Position numbers and translations under genes: made by a program. A model generated the notes under the pieces. It was not told where the DNA came from. It made no database searches and saw only the letters and a list, made by a program, of their open reading frames with translations. A stretch of DNA of 64,000 nucleotides, taken from Kribbella aluminosa. Its GTDB lineage: Bacteria > Actinomycetota > Actinomycetes > Propionibacteriales > Kribbellaceae. The stretch is from contig NZ_JAGINT010000002.1 in NCBI RefSeq assembly GCF_017876295.1, positions 1,178,001 to 1,242,000 on the forward strand, given 5' to 3'. Positions 51,372-59,991 of this stretch are shown piece by piece (positions within the stretch are counted from its first letter, which is position 1; each line of letters opens with the position of its first letter).

Positions 51372-52796
51372 ATGCGACGCAGTCCTTGGGCCACCCTGGC
51401 GTTGCTGGCCCTCGCGCAGTTCATCGTGGTGCTCGACGTGACGATCGTGAACGTCGCGCTGCCCCACATCCAGGCGGACCTGCACTTCTCCGCCGACTCC
51501 CTGCAGTGGGTGATCAACGCCTACACGCTGCTCTTCGGCGGCTTCCTGCTGCTGGGCGGCCGGATGGCCGACCTGCTCGGCCCGCGCCGGGTGTTCACCG
51601 CGGGGCTGCTGCTGTTCGGTGCCACTTCGCTGATCGCGGGGTTGTCCAACTCACCGGAGTTCCTCATCGGTGCCCGGGCAGTCCAAGGCCTCGGGGGCGC
51701 TCTGCTCTCGCCGGCGGCGCTGGCCATCCTGACGATGACCTTCGCCCACAGCCGCGAACGCAATATCGCGATGGGCGTCTGGGGCGGCCTCGCCGGCCTC
51801 GGCGGAACGCTCGGTGTCGTCGCCGGCGGGGTCCTGGTGGATTCCTTGAGCTGGCAGTGGGTGTTCTTCGTGAACGTACCGATCGTGCTCGCACTGGTCG
51901 CCCTGATCCCGGTCTTCGTGCGGGACGTGCGCCATACGACGGGTCGTCGTACCTTCGACACCTGGGGCGCCGTACTGGGCACGGCTGGGCTGATGGCTGT
52001 TGTCTACGGCGTCGTGCGCTCCGAGCCCTCCGGGTGGGGTTCTTTCGAGGTTGTCGGCGTACTGACGGCCGGTGTGATCCTGCTGGGTGCCTTTGTCTTC
52101 GTCGAATCGCGGTCGGCTTCTCCGCTGGTCCCGCTGCGGTTGTTCCGGTCGCGGGCGCTCAGTGTTTCCGGCGCTTCGCTGGCGCTGAACGGGGCCGGGT
52201 TCCTGTCGATGTTCTTCCTGACCGCGATCTACCTGCAGCAGGTGCGCGGCGACAGTGCGCTCCAGGCGGGTATCCACTTCCTGCCGATGGGCGGCGCGGC
52301 GATCGTCGGTGCGGTGCTCGCGTCGCAGCTGGTGCAACGCCTCGGTACCCGGACGGTGCAGCTGGCCGGTGCGGTGCTGAGCGTCGTCGGTCTGCTGCTG
52401 CTTTCGCAAGCCAACGCCACGGGTAGCTACCCGAGCCAGTTGCTTCCCGGTCTGATCATCTTCGGCTTCGGCATCATCGGGGTCGGCGTACCGGGTCAGA
52501 TCAACGCGGTGTCCGAAGTGCGTCCGGTCGAGGCGGGTGCCGCGTCGGGTGTGGTCAACGCGATGTACCAGGTGGGCGGCGCGCTGGGGCTCGCGATCGT
52601 CACCACGCTCTCGATCACGCACACCACCAACGAGCTCGCTCACGGCGCGAGCCAGCTGCAGGCGTTGCAGTCCGGGTACGAACGAGGTCTGCTCGCGGCC
52701 GCCGCGTTCGCGATCGCCAACGTCGTGCTGACGCTCGCGACCCCGCAGCTGCAGCCCACCTCGGAACAGCTCACCGAAGCCACCGCCGCCGCCTAA
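51372..52796 (+). CDS. DHA2-family MFS drug exporter (14 TMS)
   Basis: The 474-residue protein has the DHA2 signature LDVTIVNVALPHIQADLHFS in helix 1, the loop motif LLGGRMADLLGPRRVF and motif C around GGTLGVVAGGVLVDSLSW. It uses the proton gradient to export hydrophobic or cationic drugs. ATG 51372 follows a GAGG site. The divergent TetR protein and the palindromes indicate drug-inducible control. Confidence 0.9.
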   Translation: MRRSPWATLALLALAQFIVVLDVTIVNVALPHIQADLHFSADSLQWVINAYTLLFGGFLLLGGRMADLLGPRRVFTAGLLLFGATSLIAGLSNSPEFLIGARAVQGLGGALLSPAALAILTMTFAHSRERNIAMGVWGGLAGLGGTLGVVAGGVLVDSLSWQWVFFVNVPIVLALVALIPVFVRDVRHTTGRRTFDTWGAVLGTAGLMAVVYGVVRSEPSGWGSFEVVGVLTAGVILLGAFVFVESRSASPLVPLRLFRSRALSVSGASLALNGAGFLSMFFLTAIYLQQVRGDSALQAGIHFLPMGGAAIVGAVLASQLVQRLGTRTVQLAGAVLSVVGLLLLSQANATGSYPSQLLPGLIIFGFGIIGVGVPGQINAVSEVRPVEAGAASGVVNAMYQVGGALGLAIVTTLSITHTTNELAHGASQLQALQSGYERGLLAAAAFAIANVVLTLATPQLQPTSEQLTEATAAA

Positions 52797-52824
52797 AGTT
52801 GCACACGGCAACCATCCTTGGTTC

Positions 52825-52837
52825 TAGGGTGGTTGCC
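52825..52837 (+). promoter_or_regulatory. -10 element of a leaderless promoter
   Basis: TAGGGT (52825-52830) lies seven bases before GTG 52838. Confidence 0.55.
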
Positions 52838-53449
52838 GTGCGCACACTGAACTGGCCGGACTGCGGAAATGCCAGGGACCTCGGCGGCCTGGGCGACGTA
52901 CGGCCGGGAAGACTGGTCAGAAGCGACAACCTCGACCAGCTGACCGCCGCCGGCCTCGCCGCCGTCGAGTCCGCCGGCATCACGAGATTCGTCGACCTCC
53001 GGAGCGCGTGGGAATGCGAGACATTTCCCTCGCCGTACGTCGCGGATCCCCGCTGGTGCAACGTTCCCCTCTGGGACCCGGCGGACCCCGACGTCTCGGA
53101 CCTCGACCTGTACGAGCAGTACCGCGTCCTCGTGGACGACTACGCCGGCCGCGTCGCCACGGCGATCACCACCATCGCCGAGGCCCCACCCGGCTGCGTG
53201 GCCGTCAACTGCCACGCCGGCAAGGACCGCACCGGCGTCGTCATCGCCCTGACCCTCGATCTCCTGGGCGTCCCTCACGACGTCATCGCCACCGACTACG
53301 GCACCCCACCCGAAACCATCCTCCGCCTCCTCACCCACGTCCAGCACCGGTACGGCGGAACCCGCACCTACCTCCTCCAGTCCGGCGCGACCGCGGAACA
53401 ACTAGCTGGACTGCGTACCCGCTTCACCGGGGTGAAACCGGTCACCTGA
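52838..53449 (+). CDS. Tyrosine/dual-specificity protein phosphatase (PtpB-like)
   Basis: The 203-residue phosphatase has the P-loop VNCHAGKDRTGVV, whose Cys-x5-Arg is the active site, and the opening LNWPDCGNARDLGGLG typical of the actinobacterial Y-phosphatase2/PtpB family. The KDR variant of the loop is often linked to phosphoinositide or triple specificity. GTG 52838 agrees with the -10 spacing. The substrate is unknown. Confidence 0.88.
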   Translation: MRTLNWPDCGNARDLGGLGDVRPGRLVRSDNLDQLTAAGLAAVESAGITRFVDLRSAWECETFPSPYVADPRWCNVPLWDPADPDVSDLDLYEQYRVLVDDYAGRVATAITTIAEAPPGCVAVNCHAGKDRTGVVIALTLDLLGVPHDVIATDYGTPPETILRLLTHVQHRYGGTRTYLLQSGATAEQLAGLRTRFTGVKPVT

Positions 53450-53542
53450 TGTGACATTGTCGGCGGGACGGTTTGGTGATCGGGCCAAACGGCGACACTG
53501 GTATGGATGCTGTGCTGCCATCTCCCGAAGGGGTCCGGGACC

Positions 53543-54016
53543 TTGGAACTCGCCATGCTCGGTGCCGACGACTGGCCGATCGCCCGAGAGGTACGCCTCC
53601 GGGCCCTCAAGGACTCGCCAACGGCGTACATCGCCGATTACGAGGAAGAGGTGACCGTCGGTGAGGACCGCTGGCGGGAGCGGTTCACCCGGATGCACTG
53701 GGTCGTCGCCCGGGACACGGCCTGGATCGTCGGCATGGCGAGCTCCGTCCGCGTCGCCGGCCGCCCGCCGTACGAACGCCACATCGAGTCGGTCTGGGTG
53801 GACCCGCGGTACCGCCGCAACGGCGTACTGCGGTTCATCCTCGCCCAGCTCGCCGCGGCCGAACCCGCCGTCACCGAATGGCGGGTCTGGGTGCTGGACA
53901 CCAACACGGTCGCACGTCAGGTGTACGACCGACTCGGCTTCAGCCCCACCGGCGAACGCCAGCTACTGGCCGACGGCTCCGGCCGACGCGAGATCCGCCT
54001 GCGATTCGGTCGGTAG
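53543..54016 (+). CDS. GNAT-family N-acetyltransferase
   Basis: The acetyltransferase has motif A in ESVWVDPRYRRNGVLRFILAQL, the beta-bulge pattern before it (TAWIVGMASSVRV) and the terminal VARQVYDRLGFSPTGERQ. Here the acetyl-CoA loop reads RYRRNGV instead of the usual RGxGxG/A. TTG 53543 with AAGGGG about ten bases upstream is my choice; ATG 53555 is possible. The substrate is unknown. Its 3' end overlaps the convergent transferase gene by 54 bases. Confidence 0.8.
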   Translation: MELAMLGADDWPIAREVRLRALKDSPTAYIADYEEEVTVGEDRWRERFTRMHWVVARDTAWIVGMASSVRVAGRPPYERHIESVWVDPRYRRNGVLRFILAQLAAAEPAVTEWRVWVLDTNTVARQVYDRLGFSPTGERQLLADGSGRREIRLRFGR

Positions 54017-55168
54017 GCCGTACCCACAAGAGACCCAGTTGGTCAGCCGCAGCTGGCTCAGTGCGTCCTCTTTGCGCTGCCTCGACGGGAGATTGCCGAG
54101 CATCTTCTGCCAGAGCTCCTCGTCCTCCTGCCAGCTCTGGATGAACTCCACACACAGGCTCGAGGAGCTGCGGTGCGCCCACGTCCTGGCGGTCTCCAGC
54201 GACGTGACGATGCGCGGGAACTCCTTCTCGTCGATCGATGCCTTCGCTCTCCGCACCGCCTCGAGGGTGTCCTCGATGGTCTTCAGCCGGATGCCCTTGA
54301 AGCGGTCCCAGTACGTCGGCTCCATCGCGATCCGGAGCTGCTCCTCGAAGGGCATGCCCGGCTGGCTCTCGAATGCCGCGTAGAGCCCCTCGGCCAGCAG
54401 GTCGCCGAACTCCTCCCGGGCCGCGCGCTGCGGATCGGCGAACGGGTTGTACGCCAACTGCCGGACCTCGCCGATCTTCGGGATCGCCCGCCGGGCGGCG
54501 TACCGGGCGAAGAAGAACCAGTCCTCGTTGTAGATGTCGGCGAAGAACGACAGCTCCGGGCGTTGCAGATCGACGCCGAGGACGGCGCCGCTGACGAACA
54601 CGTCCTGCGGCGCGACCAAGCCTCGTGCGTGGCAGACCACCGAGTTGTCGGGGAACTCCCGGCTGGCCATCGACGCGACCGGATGCCTGTCGAGGTACCC
54701 GGTCAGGCGGTCGACGTCCGTGGACTTGAGACCCCGGATGTCGTCGTCGACGAAGAGGATCTTGTTCCAGCCGCGCAGCCGGCCGTACAGCAGGCCGAGG
54801 TTGCGTTTCGCGCTGAGGTCGCTGGACCGGTCGGCCGACGCCTCCAGGAACTTCCGGGCCGAGGTCTTCGGGGCCGGGCACGGCGGCCGGTAGTCCTCAG
54901 GCACCTGGATGACCAGGGCCTGGGCGTACAACGTGCTCTTCACTCGTTCGACGACCTTGTCCAGCAGCGCCTCACGGCTGCAGAGGATGACGAGCGGCAC
55001 GCGCTGGTCGGCGGCCAGCGTGATCACGGGCTGCAGCTCGGCCGCCCGCCGCGCGGCCGGGACCACGATCGCGTCGAGCTTGGTGCCCGCCGCCGGCCCT
55101 GCCGGAGCGGAGCCGTCGCAGAGCAGGCCCGCGTGCGACGATCGGATTTGTCGGGATCGGCGGCTCAT
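53963..55168 (-). CDS. Predicted GT-A-fold glycosyltransferase-like protein
   Basis: The 401-residue protein shows the strands of a GT-A nucleotidyl-sugar fold: DAIVVPAARRAAELQPVI, VPLVILCSREALLD, then the metal motif NKILFVDDDIRGL (near residue 137), VSGAVLGVDL and NEDWFFFARYA (near 214), the latter resembling the catalytic ED of GT2 enzymes. About 120 helical residues follow. No transmembrane part is visible. The ATG overlaps the stop of an XRE-type gene, so the two form a coupled module. The acceptor is unknown, and it may act on protein, tRNA or a small molecule. Confidence 0.65.
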   Translation of the reverse strand: MSRRSRQIRSSHAGLLCDGSAPAGPAAGTKLDAIVVPAARRAAELQPVITLAADQRVPLVILCSREALLDKVVERVKSTLYAQALVIQVPEDYRPPCPAPKTSARKFLEASADRSSDLSAKRNLGLLYGRLRGWNKILFVDDDIRGLKSTDVDRLTGYLDRHPVASMASREFPDNSVVCHARGLVAPQDVFVSGAVLGVDLQRPELSFFADIYNEDWFFFARYAARRAIPKIGEVRQLAYNPFADPQRAAREEFGDLLAEGLYAAFESQPGMPFEEQLRIAMEPTYWDRFKGIRLKTIEDTLEAVRRAKASIDEKEFPRIVTSLETARTWAHRSSSSLCVEFIQSWQEDEELWQKMLGNLPSRQRKEDALSQLRLTNWVSCGYGLPTESQADLASAGAVGQ

Positions 55169-56301
55169 TCGGTGTCGTCCTCCGGTGACCATTCGTACAG
55201 CCGGTTCTCCGCGATCTCCAGGTCGGGCGTGACGGCCTCGCCGTTCACCACCGGGACGCGCATCAGCAGACCGAAGACGCCGCCCGGGAACCTGTTCGCC
55301 AGGTACGTCTCGTTGCGCTCGCGGACGGCGTCGTCGGTGAGCGTCCGGACCGCGCCCAGGACGCCGCGGCTGTAGACGCCGTTGCAGATCGTGATGGTCC
55401 GGCTGTGGTTGAACGGGTTCGGCAGCCGGGCGAACAACGCGACGTCCTCGACGAGCTCGCGAGGCTTGTCGCCCCGCCAGGCGTCCTGGGCCTGGTCCGC
55501 CTCGAGGTCGGCCTTCGACGGCGCGTCGTCCTCGGGGACGTAGTCCTTGCGCTCCTCCCACTGCGGCCGGTACTCCTGACCGTCGCGGGACCGGAAGATC
55601 TCGCCGTCGGCCAGGTCCGGGACCGACAGTTGCCGGATCGGCAGGTTGTCGAGAACGCGCAGCAGACGGCTGGTCACCCGGTTCCAGGCGATGCCGCCGA
55701 TCAGGACCAGGTGGCCGGACAGGTGGTCCGCGCTCACCTCCGACGGCAACCGGTGCCGGACCCGGAGCTCCGGGTTGGACGCGCGGACGTGGCCCCACAT
55801 CTCGATCAGCGCATCGAGGTCCGCGTAGCTGTACAGCCGGGTGAAGTTCGGGTTGTCCGGGTCGGCGAGCGACGACCGTCCGTCCTCCGGGATCTCCGGG
55901 CAGATCAGCGTGATGCGGCCGGATTCGAAGTCGAAGGTGTAGGAGCCGCTGGAGGTCGGCGTACCGGTCTGGTGGTGGCGGATGTCGTCGCGGAGGGCGA
56001 CGAGTTCGCGGTGCAGGGCGCTGAAGCGTTCGCGTTCGGCGGTGTTCAGCTCCTGTTCGCGGGGCACGCGGTCGGGGACGACCGTCATCGCGAACAGCAG
56101 CGCGTACGAGCGCAGCCGCTCCTCCGGGGGCAGCTTCGGATTGGACTGCGACTCCCAGGAGCTGATCGTCGCCACCGCGACGCGGACCTCGCCGGCGCTC
56201 AACGCGTTCGACAGGTCCTTCTGGGTCAGTCGCTCGGATTCCCGAAGGTCCCGGAGTCGTCTGGCGAGTCGTACGGCCTCTGGAGAGGGGGCCACTCTCA
56301 C
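55165..56301 (-). CDS. XRE helix-turn-helix protein with a C-terminal Rossmann-like sensor
   Basis: The 378-residue protein has an XRE helix-turn-helix (RLTQKDLSNALS, VAVATISSWESQSNPKLPPE) in the first 70 residues. A C-terminal domain of about 230 residues carries ITLICPEIPEDGRSSLADP, HLVLIGGIAWNRVTSRLL and HSRTITICNGVYSRGVLGAV. Alternating hydrophobic strands with glycine turns suggest a nucleotide- or ligand-binding Rossmann-like fold. I know no named family. Coupling to the transferase-like gene suggests that it senses a ligand and controls or partners that enzyme. Confidence 0.7.
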   Translation of the reverse strand: MRVAPSPEAVRLARRLRDLRESERLTQKDLSNALSAGEVRVAVATISSWESQSNPKLPPEERLRSYALLFAMTVVPDRVPREQELNTAERERFSALHRELVALRDDIRHHQTGTPTSSGSYTFDFESGRITLICPEIPEDGRSSLADPDNPNFTRLYSYADLDALIEMWGHVRASNPELRVRHRLPSEVSADHLSGHLVLIGGIAWNRVTSRLLRVLDNLPIRQLSVPDLADGEIFRSRDGQEYRPQWEERKDYVPEDDAPSKADLEADQAQDAWRGDKPRELVEDVALFARLPNPFNHSRTITICNGVYSRGVLGAVRTLTDDAVRERNETYLANRFPGGVFGLLMRVPVVNGEAVTPDLEIAENRLYEWSPEDDTE

Positions 56302-56618
56302 TCCCGAAATGGTCGACCAACTGCGGGTGCGGCGGGCCGACTGATCGTATACCCGGCTCTACCCGACTTCACCGAGCCCCACTGTAGTGCGGCGTCCGAG
56401 GGTCGCTCGTTCGCCGTGCCGTCCGTGGACCGGCGGGGCTCCGGCCTGAGATCGCTCACCCGTTGTTCCTGACAAACTGGCGATTGACCGTAGTTACACC
56501 GTAGCTCTACCGTAGTACTGAAGTCGACCTGAAGCCAACTGAAGCTACGCGACTCGCGGACAGATGCGAGAAATCGAGGATCCGGACGGGGTGTTAGTTC
56601 AACCTGAGCAGGTGCCCG

Positions 56619-57150
56619 ATGCGCAGATCATCCGCCGTGCCGACGATCGCCACCGGCGACCTCGAGGCGTACCTGTACATCTCACCGACGGCGTCGCACG
56701 GCTCGCGCTGCCGCCCGAGCACGACGGACCGGCGTACCGGGTTTTTCGGTTGATCTGGCGTGAGCAGAGTGAGCTGGCCCGGTTGCGTCGGCTGGCGGCG
56801 GGTCGGCCGAGCGGGATACCGCAGGACCGGCACATCCTGGTGCTCGCGTTCGTCGAGTACCTGACCTGGCTGGAGTTCGATGCCGAAACCGGGCTGACCG
56901 AGTTGCCCGCGGACCGAGAGCCCGTCGCCGAGCTGCGCGAGCGCCGTCGGGACGGGTACCTGCGGAGCGCGACCGATCTGCGGCACCTGCCGTCGCCGCG
57001 GACCGGCTCGATGACCAAGACGGTCTGGGATCGCGCCGGTGGATATCACGGTCTGCGCCGGCTGGCCCTGCTGGAGCTCGCGGCGCGACCGGAACCGCCC
57101 TGGACCGATTCGTCCGCGCCGGCGAGTTGTCCGGCCCGGAGCGGCGCGCG
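56619..57150 (+). pseudogene. Frameshifted remnant of an unknown gene
   Basis: Codon bias follows one frame first (AVPTIATGDLEAYLYISP), then shifts near 56690 to another (DGVARLALPPEHDGPAYRVF, ILVLAFVEYLTWLEFDAETG, YHGLRRLALLELAARP). It probably shifts again near 57100 (TALDRFVRAGELSGPERR). The pieces look like one former protein of about 180 residues. I do not recognise the family. Its end runs into a second decayed gene on the other strand. Confidence 0.55.
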
Positions 57151-57164
57151 GATGGCCTGGACGC

Positions 57165-57640
57165 TGGCCCGGGCCAGCTCCGGACGAAGGTACGGGATGC
57201 CGTCCGACGTGTGGGCGATCGCATCAACGTAGGGCCGGCGGATCCTGCGGTCGAGTGAGCAGATCCAGTTCGCCCCGTCGTCGGGGACACGCATCACGTC
57301 GACACACCACATACCCGTCGATGGGTCTCGGGCCATGGTCTGCTGGTATTCGAAGGTACGCAGCACCAGCGCCGTCGACAGGCCAGAAGCCCTCCCGGCC
57401 TGCGACGAAGAACTCGTAGGCGGACAATCGCTCGCGAATCACGTCGAAGTCCCACAGCGGGGTCGCGATCTCCAGGTCCTCGTGTTCACGAGTCTGGCGC
57501 CCCTGGAACAGATCCAAAGCCCACCCGCCGACCACCCACCAACGCGCAGACGTTCCCGCAAGAAGGCCGGCGATCGTCTGCGGGTGCCATGCATCCCACG
57601 TCTCCGGCCCCCAATCAAGGTCGACCGGTCCTGTCAGCAC
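57165..57640 (-). pseudogene. Frameshifted, truncated nucleotidyltransferase-like gene
   Basis: The first frame encodes ARWWVVGGWALDLFQGRQTR and HEDLEIATPLWDFDVIRERL, like aminoglycoside-nucleotidyltransferase-type proteins. Homology continues in a different frame with GMWCVDVMRVPDDGANWICS and SLDRRIRRPYVDAIAHTSDG, ending at IPYLRPEL. The shift lies near 57366-57385, and the normal C-terminal helices are missing. Confidence 0.68.
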
Positions 57641-57875
57641 TCAGCAATCGTAGAGGCCGAAGCCCTCGCGACCGCCCGCCAAGGCAGGCAGGAGTGCACC
57701 TTCCGTGCAATGACGGATGTCCGCTCAGGCGCGAACGGGAATTGACTTCGCGTACCTGCCTTGCGCGGCTCGGCGGGCACCTGTGCTCACGTATTGCGCG
57801 GGACCTGGCCGATGAGCCCCAACACCGACTACCACGAGTGGAAGCGCCGCCTTGAAGACTGTTGCCGGGGTCGGC

Positions 57876-58856
57876 TCATTCGCCCTTGTAGCACAGGCAG
57901 AATGGGTGGCCGGCCGGGTCGGCATACACCGGGCAGCTGCCGCCCTGCGGCGGTAGCAGGGTCCCGCCGAGGCCGAGGGCGAGGCGTTCCTTCTCGGCCC
58001 GGTCGTCGAAGCCGATGTCGAAATGCATCTGCGGCGGATACGCAGGGTCGGGCCACCGGGGTGGTTGGTAGTGGGGGACGCGCTGCAGGGCGATCATCGG
58101 GAGCCGCTCGTCGTCGCGGGCGATCACGATCCGGTCGGGTGAGTCTTCGACCGTACGGGGCATGTCCAGTACGCCGCCCCAGAACCGGGCCAGCGTCGGT
58201 GGAGCGGCGCAGTCGATCACCACGCGGACGAGCGTGCCGAATCGGTCCGTGGGTTCGGTGAGGCCGGGGTAGAGGCAGAACGGATGGCCCACCGGGTCGG
58301 CGTACACGCGCCAGCCGGGGAAGTCCTTCAGCTTCGTCGCCCCGTGCTCCAGCGCTGCGCGCTCGGCAGCCTCGAGGTCGGCGACGAGCACATCGAGATG
58401 GATCTGCGTCGGGTGTGCCGGGTCGCGCCAGCGTGGAGGGCGCATCCGGCCCTCGCCCGGTCCGATCCGTCCGTGGGTGAGCATCGTGTAGAACGCCCGC
58501 AGCTCGTCCGCTCGCTCGTCGGGGCAGCCGACAACGACCCAGAATCGTCCGTCCTGCTCGTCGGAGTCGACCGACGTACCGACGACCTTGGCGGCCTGGT
58601 CCAGCACCACGCTCACGAACGCCTGTCCACTGTTGCCTTTCAGGACGACGCGGACCATGTGATCGTTGACCCGCCGCGCATTGCTCACGGTCCGGTCCGA
58701 ACCCGCGAGCTCGTCCACATCCGGCCGCCACGACTCGGCGATCCACGGACCTGGATCCCATCCGACGAGGCCGCTGACCGCGTTGGCCGCTGGTACGTTC
58801 GCCTGTTCCAACGCGTCGACCCAGCGGCATGCGACTTCGACGAGATCCTGCGGCAT
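57876..58856 (-). CDS. Protein with two VOC/glyoxalase-like domains
   Basis: After an N-terminal segment of about 105 residues (ACRWVDALEQANVP) come two similar VOC units. Each ends with the hallmark segments: HPTQIHLDVLVADLEAAERA with VYADPVGHPFCLYPG, and YPPQMHFDIGFDDRAEKERL with VYADPAGHPFCLCYKGE. The 326-residue protein resembles actinobacterial glyoxalase-like proteins, which bind drugs or metabolites or open rings. Enzymatic residues are uncertain. ATG 58856 is preferred over the TTG at 58892. Confidence 0.82.
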   Translation of the reverse strand: MPQDLVEVACRWVDALEQANVPAANAVSGLVGWDPGPWIAESWRPDVDELAGSDRTVSNARRVNDHMVRVVLKGNSGQAFVSVVLDQAAKVVGTSVDSDEQDGRFWVVVGCPDERADELRAFYTMLTHGRIGPGEGRMRPPRWRDPAHPTQIHLDVLVADLEAAERAALEHGATKLKDFPGWRVYADPVGHPFCLYPGLTEPTDRFGTLVRVVIDCAAPPTLARFWGGVLDMPRTVEDSPDRIVIARDDERLPMIALQRVPHYQPPRWPDPAYPPQMHFDIGFDDRAEKERLALGLGGTLLPPQGGSCPVYADPAGHPFCLCYKGE

Positions 58857-59074
58857 CTCCGCAGTCTCACACCGGCCGGGCAACCCGATCAAGACTCGGC
58901 CAGCCCGGGGCTGCTAGACCCGGACCAGCGAAATGGTCGGCGGTCTCGCGACCTGGAACCGCAGCTCAGGGCGGTTTCGAACCGCCAACCCGTCCGCTGC
59001 GAAACGTGCTCCAAACCGCTGCGCGAGAGGAGGTCCTACAGCAGAACGTGGCCTAGTTGCGCAGTACGGCACCA

Positions 59075-59490
59075 ATCGCAGAGCGACCGAGAAACAGGCT
59101 CGGCTCCTGGTCAACGAAGCCAGGCCGACGCCGCTCAATGCACTGATCAAGGTATGCCTTGAGGCGTTGGCGAGCCCCAAGCACCAGCAGGCGCCGGAAC
59201 AGCTGTTGGCCGGCGCGAAGCGGGTCGATACGGGATCCGTGTTCACGACTGAGGTCGGTACGGCGATCGAGCCAGACAACCCGACGTCGTACCCGATCCG
59301 GAAGGCGGCTGAACTGGACGAGGTGCACTTCCACGATCTCCGGCACTCGTGCGTGACCTTGCTCCTAAGGCTGAAGGTGCCCCGCACATCGTGCAAACGA
59401 TCGTGGCCACGCGGACGTCCAGGTGATCATCGCGGCGTACGCCATGCGCTGGAGGACCAGCGGCACGCGCTGAAACAGCTCGAGGGGATG
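59075..59490 (+). pseudogene. Tyrosine-recombinase (integrase) remnant
   Basis: The remains of a phage-type integrase are seen as QARLLVNEARPTPLNALI, then TGSVFTTEVGTAIEPDN and VHFHDLRHSCVTLLLRL with the HxLRH box. After another frameshift come APHIVQTIV and HADVQVIIAAYA, the region before the catalytic tyrosine. The central part is deleted and at least two frameshifts are present. It lies about 90 bases from the 3' end of tRNA-Phe, where such integrases insert, so an integrated element was probably lost here. Confidence 0.75.
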
Positions 59491-59576
59491 GCTGCCGGAC
59501 AGGTGCTGCTGTACTTGTTGCTGGACCAGCGGGAGGATCGGCGGATCTCAGACCGAGATCCACGCTCAAGAAAGGG

Positions 59577-59649
59577 TGGTCAGGGGCGGTCTCGAACCGC
59601 CGACCTTCCGCTTTTCAGGCGGACGCTCTACCAGCTGAGCTACCTGACC
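59577..59649 (-). tRNA. tRNA-Phe (GAA)
   Basis: The cloverleaf has acceptor GGTCAGG/CCTGACC, D arm GCTCAGCTGGTAGAGC, anticodon arm TCCGC-CTGAAAA-GCGGA with anticodon GAA, and T arm GGCGGTTCGAGACCGCC. Discriminator is A, and CCA is not encoded. Confidence 0.95.
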
Positions 59650-59661
59650 GGGAGAAAGTTC

Positions 59662-59688
59662 GGCGGCGGTGTTGTGGACACCGCCGCC
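59662..59688 (-). terminator. Hairpin between tRNA-Asp and tRNA-Phe
   Basis: GGCGGCGGTGT (59662-59672) pairs with ACACCGCCGCC (59678-59688), an 11-bp perfect stem with a five-base loop. It may end the upstream tRNA transcript or guide processing. Confidence 0.65.
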
Positions 59689-59700
59689 TTCTTCTCCTGG

Positions 59701-59774
59701 CGACCCAGACGGGACTCGAACCCGCGACCTCCGCCGTGACAGGGCGGCACGCTAACCAACTGCGCCACTGGGCC
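59701..59774 (-). tRNA. tRNA-Asp (GTC)
   Basis: The anticodon loop CTGTCAC gives GTC. Acceptor GGCCCAG pairs with CTGGGTC (one G-U pair), the T arm is GCGGGTTCGAGTCCCGT, and the discriminator is G as expected for Asp. Confidence 0.95.
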
Positions 59775-59820
59775 TCAATGACTCGACGATCGTACAGCAT
59801 CCTCGAGGTACTTCTTGCAC

Positions 59821-59834
59821 CGGCCTTTCGGCCG
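59821..59834 (-). terminator. Short hairpin after tRNA-Glu
   Basis: CGGCC and GGCCG form a five-bp stem directly downstream of the tRNA on the minus strand. It is short, so termination is uncertain. Confidence 0.4.
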
Positions 59835-59907
59835 TATCCCCAACGGGATTCGAACCCGCGTTACCGCCTTGAAAGGGCAGCGTCCTAGGCCACTAGACGA
59901 TGGGGAC
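59835..59907 (-). tRNA. tRNA-Glu (TTC)
   Basis: The anticodon loop CTTTCAA gives TTC. The acceptor GTCCCCA pairs with TGGGGAT, the D arm region is TCGTCTAGTGGCCTAGGA, and the T arm is GCGGGTTCGAATCCCGT. Confidence 0.95.
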
Positions 59908-59979
59908 TCGGACCCGCGGGAGCCGAAGCTCCAGGGACAGCCGTAAGCATAGAGGAGACCGCGCCAGCTTCCAAAACGG

Positions 59980-59991
59980 GATACTGGTGGG
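59980..59991 (+). promoter_or_regulatory. -10 element of a leaderless promoter
   Basis: GATACT (59980-59985) lies six bases before GTG 59992. Confidence 0.6.

Noticed and set aside
55169..56320. Extension of the transferase-like gene upstream over the XRE gene
   Set aside because: That frame is the shadow of the XRE gene. ATG 55168 overlapping the XRE stop is the natural start.
56594..57049. Minus-strand frames opposite the decayed gene
   Set aside because: Third-position GC bias favours the plus strand, with a shift between two plus frames, so the minus frames are shadows.
58933..59739. 268-residue plus-strand frame running through the integrase remnant and tRNA-Phe
   Set aside because: Only the short integrase-like segments make sense. 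The frame runs into tRNA genes and changes homology frame inside, so it is not a gene.
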